A stretch of DNA of 37,500 nucleotides from Cryptomeria japonica (GCF_030272615.1 NW_026729179.1:40001-77500); one strand, 5' to 3'. Shown: positions 9,721 through 19,571, counted from the first letter of the stretch. The notes: generated from the letters alone by a model not told the origin. A program made the numbers and translations.

Positions 9721-10923
9721 TGTTGAGGTGCGTGCCGAGGTGGGTGGGTGCTAGGGTGCGCTCCATGGTGGGTGCCAGGGTGGGTGCGTGCTAGGGTGGA
9801 TTCCAAAGAGGGTCATAGGGTGGGTGCCAAGGTGGGTTGGTGATATAGTGGGTTCAAAGGTGGGTACTAGGGTGGGTTCCAAGGTGGGTCACAAGTTGGG
9901 TGCCAGGATGCGTGGGTGTTAGGTTGGGTGCCAAGGTGGGCTCCTGCGTGGGTGGGTGCTAGGGTGGGTTTCAAGGTGGACGCGAGGGCGGGTGCCAAGG
10001 TGGGTAACAAGTTGGGTGTTAGGATGGGTGAGTGCTAGAGTGGGTGCCAAGGTGGGTGGGTGCTAAGGTGGATGCCAAGGTGGTTCACAGGGTGGGTGGG
10101 TTCTAGGGTGAGTTCCAAGGTGGGTCACAGGTTTAGTGCTAGGGTGCGTGTCAAGGCGGGTGTCGAGGTGCCTGGGTGCTAGGGTGTGGATGCCAATGTG
10201 GGTCATAGGGTGGGTACTAGGGTGGGCTGCAATGTGGGTGCCAAGGTGGGTAACATGCTCGGTTGGTTCTAAATTGGGTGTCAGGGTGGGTGTGCACCCA
10301 CCTTGCCCGAGGTGGGTGCCAAGGTGCCAGTGTGGGTGGGTGCTAAGGTGGATGCCAAGGTGGGTGAGAAGGTGGGTGATAGGTTGAGTGGTAGGATGGG
10401 TGGGTGCCAAGATGGGTCACAGGGTGGGTGCAAGGGTGGGTAGGTGCTAGGGTTGGTGTCAGGGTGGGTGGGTGCTAGGTTGGGTTCCAAGGTGGGTGCG
10501 AGGGTGAGTGTCAAGGTGGGTCACAGGTTAGGTGCTAGGATGGGTGAGTGCTAGGGTGCAAAGGTGCCAGGGTGGGTGCTAGGATGGGTCGATGCTAGGG
10601 TGAGTGGCAAGGTGGGTCCACAAGTGTCAAGGTGGGTGCCGAGGTGGGTGCCAACTTGGGTTCCAAGGTGGGTGCCAAGTGGGCGACTGCTATGGTGGAT
10701 GCCAAGGTGGGTCACGGGGTGGGTGCCAAGTTGCTAGGTTGTGTTCCAAGGTGGGTGCCAACGTGGCTGCTAGGGTGCGTGGGTTAAAGGGTGTGTCACA
10801 ACGTGGGTGCCAGGATGGGTGCGCACCCACACTGGCCAAGACGGGTGCAAGGTTGGGTTCCAAGCCCGGTCACAGGCTGGGTGCTAGGATGGGTGGGTGC
10901 CAAGGTGGGCACCAGGGTGGGTG
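9720..10923. repeat. Degenerate G-rich repeats (GGTGGGTGCCAAGGTGGGT type)
   Basis: About 1.2 kb of irregular 10-20-bp words such as GGTGGGTGCTAGGGTGGGT and GGTGCCAAGGTGGGT, with nearly all guanine runs on the plus strand. Many clusters of three-G runs have short loops, so G-quadruplexes are possible. No gene or RNA was recognised. The block continues into the first 5S unit, whose own G-rich block is related, so it may be either an expanded flank of the 5S array or the source from which the unit was built. Confidence 0.85.
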
Positions 10924-10935
10924 CACCCACCCTGG
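10912..10935. other. Perfect 24-bp palindrome at the left edge of the 5S array
   Basis: The left half CCAGGGTGGGTG is followed exactly by its reverse complement. Homology to the later unit boundaries begins at 10924, the centre of this palindrome. Confidence 0.85.
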
Positions 10936-10949
10936 CCAAGGTGGGTCAC

Positions 10950-10969
10950 GGGGTGGGTCCTAGGGTGGG
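10950..10969 (+). other. Predicted G-quadruplex motif, repeated in every 5S unit
   Basis: GGGGTGGGTCCTAGGGTGGG has four guanine runs with loops of 1, 5 and 1 nt, fitting the usual quadruplex rule. The same motif is at 16984, 23092, 29200 and 35235, always about 1.2 kb upstream of the 5S gene on the sense strand. Confidence 0.7.
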
Positions 10970-11445
10970 TAACAGGGTGGGTACTAAGGTGCGTGCCAAG
11001 GTGGGTCATGGGGTGGGTGCCAAGGTGGGCACCAGGGTGGGTGTGCACCAACCCTAGCCAGGGTAGGTCACGGGGTGGTTGTCGGGGTGGGCGTCAAGGA
11101 GCCAAGGTGGGTGGCAAGTAGCCAAGTTGCGTGCCAAGGTGGGTGTCGGGGTGGGTGCCAAGGATCCAAGGTGGGTGCCAAGGAACCAAGGTGGGTGTCT
11201 GGGTGGGTGCCGAGGTGGGAGCCAGGGTGGGTCCCAAGGTGAGTGCAAAGGTGGGTGCCAGGGTCAAGGTGAGTGCCAATGTGGGTTCCAAGGTGCCAGG
11301 GTCAGGGTGAGTGCCAATGTGGGTTCAAAGGTGCTAAGTTGGGTGCGAGGTTGGGTGCGAGGGTGGGTGGGTGCCAAGGTGTGCTAGGTGGAAGCCCGGG
11401 TGGGTCGGCATCCCATGGGTGTCGAGTTGGGTGCCTGATGGGTGC

Positions 11446-11783
11446 TTCTTGTCAAGTTTTAGTCGTCGGGACTCATTTCGAGCCTTAGAGGTCGTTTCTT
11501 GTCCGGTTGCCCTGTCTTCGACCTGGGAACCCAATTTTGGTCCTCGGGTCCCATTTTTTTTTGTCTCGCATCCCACTTTTGGCCTGTGGCCTTTTCGGGG
11601 TCGATTCTCGTTTTGGGCATCAGAGCATGTTTCTTCTCCTAAAACCCAATATTTGTTTATTAAGTCTCGGAACACATTTTTGTTCTCGTGGACCCATCAT
11701 GGGTCTTGGAACGCATTTGTGGTCCTTGGGTCCCATTTTGCATCCCGAAACTTGTGTTTTGGTGCTTGATCCCTATTTTGGGT
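11446..11783. repeat. T-rich block of about 20-bp degenerate repeats (unit 1)
   Basis: Words such as GGGTCCCATTTTGGTCC, GGAACCCAATTTTGGTCC and TCGGAACACATTTTTGTTC follow each other. The strand bias is opposite to the preceding G-rich block (T and C runs on the plus strand). Open frames here occur in both directions and have no recognisable domain. The block is the same in all five units (17480-17817, 23588-23925, 29696-30033, 35731-36068). Confidence 0.8.
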
Positions 11784-12149
11784 GCCCACCTTGCACCAAG
11801 TGCGCACCCGGGGCAAACCGAGCGCCTTGGTGCACCGGGGCAAGATCGAGCGTGCACCCGAGGCGCCCCGAACATGCACCAAGGTGCACTCGGCCCACAT
11901 GTGAGCGCAGGTCGTTGCGCCCGAGGTGGTGTGTGGGCACCGCGTTGCAGACGGGACACTGCACGCACACGACGCCCCGTCCAGGTGCACGCACGTAGGC
12001 CGGGCCGGGTGCACACCCGACGCCCTAGCAAGGTGCGCGCACCCGGGCAGGGCTCACACTTGGCGAACGGGGCGCACTTCGCGAGGGAGGGTGTGCACCT
12101 CGACGGGGGTGGGTGGCCGGGGTGGATTCGCACGTGGGTCGCGGTTTGC
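11784..12149. other. GC-rich spacer upstream of the 5S gene (unit 1)
   Basis: Dispersed GGTGCAC, GCGCACCCGGGG and GGCGCCCCGA words; no gene recognised. The conserved short open frames here are the same in every unit only because the units are nearly identical. Confidence 0.7.
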
Positions 12150-12177
12150 TAAGTACACACTGCGACAAGCTCATAAC
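12150..12177 (+). promoter_or_regulatory. 5S upstream promoter elements, copy 1
   Basis: A TATA-like TAAGTA lies at -28 to -23 and a C at -1, the positions known to matter for plant 5S transcription by Pol III. The usual TATATA at -28 is absent. The same 28 bases precede all five genes. Confidence 0.6.
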
Positions 12178-12297
12178 GGGTGCGATCATACCAGCGTTAG
12201 TGCACCGGATCCCATCAGAACTCCGCAGTTAAGCGCGCTTGGGCCGGAGTAGTACTAGGATGGGTGACCTCCCGGGAAGTCCCGGTGTTGCACCCTT
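12178..12297 (+). rRNA. 5S rRNA: 5S ribosomal RNA gene, copy 1
   Basis: This 120-bp gene encodes the 5S rRNA of the cytosolic large ribosomal subunit and would be transcribed by RNA polymerase III with TFIIIA bound to the internal control region. It starts GGGTGCGATCATACC and ends TTGCACCC, and the two ends pair to form helix I. Internal control elements are visible: box A at about 50-64 (AGTTAAGCGCGCTTG), the intermediate element at about 68-77 (CGGAGTAGTA), and box C at about 80-98 (GGATGGGTGACC at its core). Position 23 is G where the common plant form has A (GTTAGTGC instead of GTTAATGC). Position 80 is A, whereas the other four copies have G. Nothing suggests a pseudogene. CCGGAGTAGTACT and CCCGGTGTTGC resemble gymnosperm 5S. 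The 3' end is uncertain by 1-2 nt. Confidence 0.98.
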
Positions 12298-12308
12298 TCT
12301 TAGTTTTT
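12296..12308 (+). terminator. Pol III terminator, copy 1 (TTTCTTAGTTTTT)
   Basis: Directly after GCACCC the sequence is TTTCTT, then AG, then five T. The first T cluster is broken by C, so efficient termination probably needs the second run at 12304-12308. Confidence 0.7.
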
Positions 12309-12756
12309 CGCCGGGCGTCGCAATGCTATTTGAATAAACCTTTTGCCCGTTTGCGTTCTCGTCGGGGCCGGGCCGGGCCGGGGTGCGCTGCCCGCACTAC
12401 CGCGCGCGCGGGGGCGACACCGAGCGCGCACCCGAGGCGCCCCGAGCACACAGGCCACGGTGCAACCCGGGCGTTGTGCGCGCACCCCGGTGCGCCCGAG
12501 GTGCTGCGCGCGCACCCAGGTGAAATCGGTGTGCACCTCGGCCAGTGCGCGCTCGGTCGAGTCGCGCACGTTGGCCAAGGTGCACGGTGATGTTTCTTAC
12601 TCTAAGGTTCCGCACCAGACGCCCGGGACAGGTGAGCGAAGCTGGGCGGGGCCGGGTGCGCGGCCGGGGCAGGTGCACGCAGCTGGAGAGAGCTTTGGAG
12701 CACACCAGAGGTGGGCACCTTGGAGCACACTTCGGAGCGCACCAATGATGCGCTCC
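12298..12756. other. GC-rich spacer downstream of the 5S gene (unit 1)
   Basis: Contains GCCGGGCCGGGCCGGGG, an alternating CG tract (CGCGCGCGCGGGG) and GTGCGCACC words. No gene recognised. In unit 4 one extra G follows the CG tract at about 30661-30665, the only length change in this stretch among the units. Confidence 0.75.
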
Positions 12757-12850
12757 ATTCAAAAGTTTCCTGAAAAGGCAAAAAAAGTTGAGATTATAGA
12801 ATTTCCCACTTGAGAGATTGTAAAAAAAAAAAATTTAAAATGAAGGAAAC
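12757..12850. repeat. AT-rich module 1, variant form (unit 1)
   Basis: Contains TTTCCTGAAAAGGCAAAAAA, a 12-A tract and AATTTAAAATGAAGGAAACG, followed by GCGGGTGCCA. It is a diverged relative of the AT-rich hairpin modules in the unit tail. Confidence 0.75.
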
Positions 12851-13494
12851 GCGGGTGCCAAGGTGTGCGCGCCCGGGTGCGCAGCCCAGCCAAGGTGTGC
12901 GCACCAAGGCGCCCACCCTGGCGAAGGTGCACGCAAGGTGCGCACCCGAGGCAAACCGGACAATTAACCCAACTTTCGACTTCGCGCGCACCTGCGCACC
13001 TTGGAGCGCACTTCGGAGCGCTCCTTGTTGCGCACCAATCTTGGGCACCTCGGAGTGCACCATGGCGCCCACCAAGGTGCGCACCCGGGGCAAACCGAGC
13101 TCCGACTTCGTGCGCACCTTGGAGCGCACGAAAGGTGCGCACCATGGCGCCCACCAAGGTGCGCAGCCCAGCCAAGGCGTGCGCATCAAGGTGCGCACCC
13201 TGGCGAAGGTGCGCACCCGGGGCAAACCGAGCTCCGACTTCGTGCGCACCTTGGAGCGCACAAAGGGTGCGCAACCCAGCCAAGGTGTGCGCACCCCGGG
13301 CAAACCGAGCTCCGAATCGTGCGCACCTTGGAGCACACTTCGGAGCCCTCCTTGGTGCGCACCGATGTTGCGCACCTCGGAGCGCACCCGGGGAAAACAA
13401 TGCAATTAACCCGACTTTCGACTTCGTGGGCACCTCGGAGCGCTCTCGGGTTCGCACCTCGGAGCACACCGAGGTGCGCACCTTTGATGCGCTG
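12851..13494. repeat. Degenerate GTGCGCACC repeats (unit 1)
   Basis: Irregular repeats of CACCTTGGAGCGCAC, GGCGAAGGTGCGCACC and GGGGCAAACCGAGCTCCGAC. These are an older, more diverged version of the nested array further right. Long open frames on both strands (up to about 700 codons when continued) cross this region. Confidence 0.85.
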
Positions 13495-13537
13495 CCTTCA
13501 CCAATTTCCAGAAAAGGCAAGAAAACATTGAGAAGGT

Positions 13538-14982
13538 GTGCGCACCGAGGTGCCCACCCTGGCGAAGGTGCACGCGAGGTGCGCACCCGGGGCAAACCGG
13601 GCTCCGACTTCGTGCACGCCATGCTGCGCACCTTGGAGGGCCATGGTGCGCACCTTGGAGCACACTTCGGAGCGCTCAATGGTGCCCAACCCAGCCAAGG
13701 TGCCCACCGCGGCGAAGGTGCACGCGAGGTGCGCACCCGGGGCAAACCGGGCTCCGACTTCGTGCACGCCGCACCTTGGAGCACACTTCGGAGCGCTCCT
13801 TGGTGCGCACCAGGGCGCGCAACCCAGCCGAGGTGCCCACCCCGGCGAAGGTGCACGCGGGGTGCGCACCCGAGGCAAACCGGGCTCCGACTTCGTGCAC
13901 GCCATGGTGCCCACCGCGGCGAAGGTGCACGCGAGGTGCGCACCCGGGGCAAACCGGGCTCCGACTTCGTGCACGCCGCACCTTGGAGCACACTTCGGAG
14001 CGCTCCTTGGTGCGCACCAGGGCGCGCAACCCAGCCGAGGTGCCCACCCCGGCGAAGGTGCACGCGAGGTGCGCACCCGGGGCAAACCGGGCTCCGACTT
14101 CGTGCACGCCATGGTGCCCACCGCGGCGAAGGTGCACGCGAGGTGCGCACCCGGGGCAAACCGGGCTCCGACTTCGTGCACGCCGCACCTTGGAGCACAC
14201 TTCGGAGCGCTCCTTGGTGCGCACCATGGTGCCCACCAGGGCGCGCAACCCCGCCGAAGGTGCACGCGAGGTGCGCACCCGGGGCAAACCGGGCTCCGAC
14301 TTCGTGCACGCCGCACCTTGGAGCACACTTCGGAGCGCTCCTTGGTGCGCACCAGGGCGCGCAACCCCGCCGAAGGTGCACGCGAGGTGCGCACCCGGGG
14401 CAAACCGGGCTCCGACTTCGTGCACGCCATGGTGCGCACCAGGGTGCCCACCGCGGCGAAGGTGCGCACCCGGGGCAAACCGGGCTCCGACTTCGTGCAC
14501 GCCGCACCTTGGAGCACACTTCGGAGCGCTCCTTGGTGCGCACCAGGGCGCGCAACCCAGCCGAGGTGCCCACCCCGGCGAAGGTGCACGCGAGGTGCGC
14601 ACCCGGGGCAAACCGGGCTCCGACTTCGTGCACGCCATGGTGCCCACCGCGGCGAAGGTGCGCACCCGGGGCAAACCGGGCTAGGACTTCGTGCACGCCG
14701 CACCTTGGAGCACACTTCGGAGCGCTCCTTGGTGCGCACCATGGTGCCCACCAGGCCGCGCAACCCAGCCAAGGTGTGCGCACCAAGGTGCACGCGAGGT
14801 GCGCACCCGGGGCAAACCGGGGTCCGGCTTCGTGCACGCCGCACCTTGGAGCACACATCGGGGCGCTCCCGGGTTCGCACCGGCGTTGCGCACCGTGGTG
14901 GGCACCTCGGAGCGCACCGTGGTGGGCACCTCGGAGCACACCAAGGTGGGCAGCGAGGTGCGCACCTTTGATGCGATGCCTT
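13538..14982. repeat. Nested 74-bp and longer tandem repeats (unit 1)
   Basis: The shared segment is GGTGCACGCGAGGTGCGCAC, then CCGGGGCAAACCGGGCTCC and GACTTCGTGCACGCC. It is followed either by ATGGTGCCCACCGCGGCGAA, making a 74-bp unit, or by GCACCTTGGAGCACACTTCG, GAGCGCTCCTTGGTGCGCAC and CCAGCCGAGGTGCCC-type sequence, making longer units. Many words are palindromic (GTGCGCAC, GGTGCGCACC). Open frames of 330-770 codons run on both strands because TAA/TAG/TGA are rare in these words. The mirrored frames, lack of any domain and indels not in multiples of three (74 bp) argue against coding. Confidence 0.9.
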
Positions 14983-14984
14983 CA

Positions 14985-16957
14985 CTAATTTCCATAAAAG
15001 GCAAAAGAAAACGAGATTTTAAAATTTCCGTTTTGAAAGATAGTGAGAAAAAGGGAATGCTGGTGCCATCTTGAGCCCGCCCTGGTGCGCAGCCCAGCCA
15101 AGGTGTGCGCACCAAGGTGCCCACCCTGGCGAAGGTGCGCGCCCGGGCAATTAACCCAACTTCCAACTTCGCGCGCGCCAGGGTGGGAGCGCACCCAACA
15201 ACCGGGCCTGGGAAGAGCCAATGCGAGAAACCCCACCAAACGCTCTGACAAAAAAAGAGGGGGCGCTCCAGTAACCCCGCTTCGGAGCGCACCCTGGGCA
15301 AACCCAGCCAGGGTGCCCACCCCGGCCAAGGTGCAGGCGAGGTGCGCACCCGGGGCAAACCGGGCTCCGACAACGTGCACGCCGCACCTTGGAGCACACT
15401 TCGTAGCGCTCCCGGGTGCGCACCTCAGAGCACACCAAGGTGGGCAGCGAGGTGCGCACCTTTGATGCGCTGCCTTCACTAATTTCCAGAAAAGGCAAAA
15501 AAAAGAGGAGATTTTAAAATTTCCGTTTTGAAAGATAGTGAAAAAAACGGAACGCGGGTGCCATCTTGAGCCCGCCCGGGTGCACAGCCCAGGTAAGGTG
15601 CCCACCCTGGCAAAGGTGCGCACCCGGGCAATTAACCCTACTTCCGACTTCGTGCGCGCCAGGGTGGCAACCGGGCCTGGGAAGAGCCAATGCGAGAAAC
15701 CCCACCAAACGCTCCGACAAAAAAAGAGGCGGCGCTCCAATAACCCCGCTTCGGAGCGCAGCCGGGGCAAACCCAGCCAAGGTGCCCACCCCGACGAAGG
15801 TGCACGCGAGGTGCGCACCCGGGGCAAACCGGGCTCCGACAACGTGCACGCAGCACCTTGGAGCACACTTCGAAGCACTCCCGGGTGCCCACCGGCGTTG
15901 CGCACCGTGGTGGGCAGCGAGGTGCGCACCTTTGATGTGCTGCCTTCACTAATTTCCAGAAAAGGCAAAAAAAAATGAGATTTTAAAATTTCCGTTTTGA
16001 AAGATAGTGAAAAAAACGGAACGCGGGTGCCATCTTGAGCCCGCCCTGGTGCGCAGCCCAGGCAAGGCATGCGCACCAAGGTGCCCACCCGCGGTGCACA
16101 CCCGGGGCAAACCGGGCTCCGACTTCGTGCAGGCCGCACCTTGGAGCACACTTCGGAGCGCTCCTTGGTGCGCACCATGGTGCCCACCAGGGCGCACCCG
16201 GGGCAAACCGGGCTCCGACTTCGTGCACGCCGCACCTTGGAGCACACATCGGAGCGCTCCCAGGTTCGCACCAGCGTTGCGCACCTTTGATGCGCTGCCT
16301 TCACTAATTTCCAGAAAAGGCAAAAAAAAACGATATTTTAAAATTTCCGTTCTGAAAGATAGTGAAAAAAACGGAACGCGGGTGCCATCTTGAGCCCTTC
16401 CTGGTGCGCAGCCCAGGCAAGTTGTGCGCACCAAGGTGCCCACCCTGGCGGAGGTGCGCGCCCGGGGCAAACCGGGCTCCGACTTCGTGCACTGCATGGT
16501 GCCCACCAAGGCGCGCAACCCAGCCAAGGTGCCCACCGCAGCGAAGGTGCACGCGAGGTGCGCACCCGAGGTGCACACCCGGGGCAAACCGAGCTCCGAC
16601 TTCGTGCACGCCGCACCTTGGAGCACACTTCAGAGCGCTCCTTGGTGCGCACCAGGGCGCGCAACCCAGCCAAGGTGCTCACCCCGGCGAAGGTGCACGC
16701 GAGGTGCGCACCCGGGGCAAGCCGGGCTCGGACTTCGTGCACGCCGCACCTTGGAGCACACATCGGAGCGCTCCCGGGTTCGCACCAGCATTGCGCACCT
16801 TTGATGCGCTGCCTTCACTAATTTCCAGAAAAGGCAAAAAAAAAAAAAAAACGAGATTTTAAAATTTCCGTTTTGAAAGATAGTGAAAAAAACGGAACGC
16901 GGGTGCCATCTTGAGCCCGCCCTGGTGTGCAGCCCAGGCAAGTTGTGCGCACCAAGG
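14985..16957. repeat. Tail of AT-rich hairpin modules (unit 1)
   Basis: Five modules begin at 15026, 15521, 15990, 16345 and 16866. Each has TTCACTAATTTCCA, AAAAGGC with an A tract, ATTTTAAAAT, then TTCCGTTTTGAAAGATAGTG, AAAAAACGGAA and GGTGCCATCTTGAGCCC. Two of the intervening segments also contain a CCAAT-containing block (15199-15289 and 15668-15758, 469 bp apart), including AAGAGCCAATGCGAGAAACC. The rest is GTGCGCACC-type repeat. No gene recognised. Confidence 0.88.
15521..15552. other. 32-nt hairpin in AT-rich module
   Basis: TTCCGTTTT and AAAACGGAA form a perfect 9-bp stem around a 14-nt loop (GAAAGATAGTGAAA). Identical or near-identical copies lie at 15990-16021, 16345-16376 (one stem mismatch, TTCCGTTCT) and 16866-16897, and at matching places in units 2-4 (for example 21629, 22098, 22453, 22974). 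Confidence 0.75.
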
Positions 16958-18183
16958 CACCCACCCTGGCCAAGGTGGGTCACGGGGTGGGTCCTAGGGT
17001 GGGTAACGGGGTGGGTACTAAGGTGCGTGCCAAGGTGGGTCATGGGGTGGGTGCCAAGGTGGGCACCAGGGTGGGTGTGCACCAACCCTAGCCAGGGTAG
17101 GTCACGGGGTGGTTGTCGGGGTGGGCGTCAAGGAGCCAAGGTGGGTGGCAAGTAGCCAAGTTGCGTGCCAAGGTGGGTGTCGGGGTGGGTGCCAAGGATC
17201 CAAGGTGGGTGCCAAGGAACCAAGGTGGGTGTCTGGGTGGGTGCCGAGGTGGGAGCCAGGGTGGGTCCCAAGGTGAGTGCAAAGGTGGGTGCCAGGGTCA
17301 AGGTGAGTGCCAATGTGGGTTCCAAGGTGCCAGGGTCAGGGTGAGTGCCAATGTGGGTTCAAAGGTGCTAAGTTGGGTGCGAGGTTGGGTGCGAGGGTGG
17401 GTGGGTGCCAAGGTGTGCTAGGTGGAAGCCCGGGTGGGTCGGCATCCCATGGGTGTCGAGTTGGGTGCCTGATGGGTGCTTCTTGTCAAGTTTTAGTCGT
17501 CGGGACTCATTTCGAGCCTTAGAGGTCGTTTCTTGTCCGGTTGCCCTGTCTTCGACCTGGGAACCCAATTTTGGTCCTCGGGTCCCATTTTTTTTTGTCT
17601 CGCATCCCACTTTTGGCCTGTGGCCTTTTCGGGGTCGATTCTCGTTTTGGGCATCAGAGCATGTTTCTTCTCCTAAAACCCAATATTTGTTTATTAAGTC
17701 TCGGAACACATTTTTGTTCTCGTGGACCCATCATGGGTCTTGGAACGCATTTGTGGTCCTTGGGTCCCATTTTGCATCCCGAAACTTGTGTTTTGGTGCT
17801 TGATCCCTATTTTGGGTGCCCACCTTGCACCAAGTGCGCACCCGGGGCAAACCGAGCGCCTTGGTGCACCGGGGCAAGATCGAGCGTGCACCCGAGGCGC
17901 CCCGAACATGCACCAAGGTGCACTCGGCCCACATGTGAGCGCAGGTCGTTGCGCCCGAGGTGGTGTGTGGGCACCGCGTTGCAGACGGGACACTGCACGC
18001 ACACGACGCCCCGTCCAGGTGCACGCACGTAGGCCGGGCCGGGTGCACACCCGACGCCCTAGCAAGGTGCGCGCACCCGGGCAGGGCTCACACTTGGCGA
18101 ACGGGGCGCACTTCGCGAGGGAGGGTGTGCACCTCGACGGGGGTGGGTGGCCGGGGTGGATTCGCACGTGGGTCGCGGTTTGC

Positions 18184-18211
18184 TAAGTACACACTGCGAC
18201 AAGCTCATAAC
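18184..18211 (+). promoter_or_regulatory. 5S upstream promoter elements, copy 2
   Basis: TAAGTA at -28 and C at -1, identical to copy 1. Confidence 0.6.
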
Positions 18212-18331
18212 GGGTGCGATCATACCAGCGTTAGTGCACCGGATCCCATCAGAACTCCGCAGTTAAGCGCGCTTGGGCCGGAGTAGTACTGGGATGGGTG
18301 ACCTCCCGGGAAGTCCCGGTGTTGCACCCTT
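18212..18331 (+). rRNA. 5S rRNA: 5S ribosomal RNA gene, copy 2
   Basis: Pol III gene for cytosolic 5S rRNA. It differs from copy 1 only by G instead of A at position 80 (TACTGGGATGGG), the form shared by copies 2-5. Box A, the intermediate element, box C and helix I are intact. It lies 6034 bp from copy 1. Confidence 0.98.
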
Positions 18332-18342
18332 TTTTAGTTTTT
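18330..18342 (+). terminator. Pol III terminator, copy 2 (TTTTTTAGTTTTT)
   Basis: Unlike copies 1, 3 and 4, the first T run is unbroken (six T). Shared only with copy 5. Confidence 0.75.
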
Positions 18343-19571
18343 CGCCGGGCGTCGCAATGCTATTTGAATAAACCTTTTGCCCGTTTGCGTTCTCGTCGGG
18401 GCCGGGCCGGGCCGGGGTGCGCTGCCCGCACTACCGCGCGCGCGGGGGCGACACCGAGCGCGCACCCGAGGCGCCCCGAGCACACAGGCCACGGTGCAAC
18501 CCGGGCGTTGTGCGCGCACCCCGGTGCGCCCGAGGTGCTGCGCGCGCACCCAGGTGAAATCGGTGTGCACCTCGGCCAGTGCGCGCTCGGTCGAGTCGCG
18601 CACGTTGGCCAAGGTGCACGGTGATGTTTCTTACTCTAAGGTTCCGCACCAGACGCCCGGGACAGGTGAGCGAAGCTGGGCGGGGCCGGGTGCGCGGCCG
18701 GGGCAGGTGCACGCAGCTGGAGAGAGCTTTGGAGCACACCAGAGGTGCGCACCTTGGAGCACACTTCGGAGCGCACCAATGATGCGCTCCATTCAAAAGT
18801 TTCCTGAAAAGGCAAAAAAAGTTGAGATTATAGAATTTCCCACTTGAGAGATTGTAAAAAAAAAAAATTTAAAATGAAGGAAACGCGGGTGCCAAGGTGT
18901 GCGCGCCCGGGTGCGCAGCCCAGCCAAGGTGTGCGCACCAAGGCGCCCACCCTGGCGAAGGTGCACGCAAGGTGCGCACCCGAGGCAAACCGGACAATTA
19001 ACCCAACTTTCGACTTCGCGCGCACCTGCGCACCTTGGAGCGCACTTCGGAGCGCTCCTTGGTGCGCACCAATCTTGGGCACCTCGGAGTGCACCATGGC
19101 GCCCACCAAGGTGCGCACCCGGGGCAAACCGAGCTCCGACTTCGTGCGCACCTTGGAGCGCACGAAAGGTGCGCACCATGGCGCCCACCAAGGTGCGCAG
19201 CCCAGCCAAGGCGTGCGCATCAAGGTGCGCACCCTGGCGAAGGTGCGCACCCGGGGCAAACCGAGCTCCGACTTCGTGCGCACCTTGGAGCGCACAAAGG
19301 GTGCGCAACCCAGCCAAGGTGTGCGCACCCCGGGCAAACCGAGCTCCGAATCGTGCGCACCTTGGAGCACACTTCGGAGCCCTCCTTGGTGCGCACCGAT
19401 GTTGCGCACCTCGGAGCGCACCCGGGGAAAACAATGCAATTAACCCGACTTTCGACTTCGTGGGCACCTCGGAGCGCTCTCGGGTTCGCACCTCGGAGCA
19501 CACCGAGGTGCGCACCTTTGATGCGCTGCCTTCACCAATTTCCAGAAAAGGCAAGAAAACATTGAGAAGGT

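Larger units (their letters stand above)
10924..16957 (+). repeat. 5S rDNA unit 1 (6034 bp, type A)
   Basis: The unit boundary is taken at CACCCACCCTGGCCAAGG, which recurs at 10924, 16958, 23066, 29174 and 35209. Order within the unit: G-rich block 10924-11445, T-rich block 11446-11783, GC-rich spacer, 5S gene 12178-12297, GC-rich spacer to 12756, AT-rich module 12757-12850, degenerate GTGCGCACC repeats to 13494, nested array 13538-14982, and a tail of AT-rich hairpin modules 14985-16957. Type A is defined by C at 13743, G at 14051, G at 15578, T at 15938 and one (not two) 74-bp subunit near 14111. Private changes include A at position 80 of its 5S gene. Confidence 0.95.

Noticed and set aside
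9720-10923. Telomere or interstitial telomeric repeat
   Set aside because: TAGGGTGGG words resemble TTAGGG-type repeats only superficially; there is no tandem TTTAGGG, the plant telomere motif.
11446-11783. Conserved 132- and 163-codon frames in the T-rich block as a real gene
   Set aside because: Identical in all units only because the units are near-identical; frames also exist on the opposite strand and the sequence is a degenerate 20-bp repeat.
12759-14988. Open frames of 700-766 codons on both strands, repeated in every 5S unit
   Set aside because: They overlap each other in several phases on both strands, consist of the same few peptide words, have no recognisable domain, and change phase at the 74-bp indel. 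A GC-rich repeat with almost no TAA/TAG/TGA explains them.
15199-15758. SINE or tRNA-derived element in the unit tail
   Set aside because: A tracts and a 9-bp hairpin are present, but I see no A/B box pair of a tRNA-type promoter and no target-site duplications.
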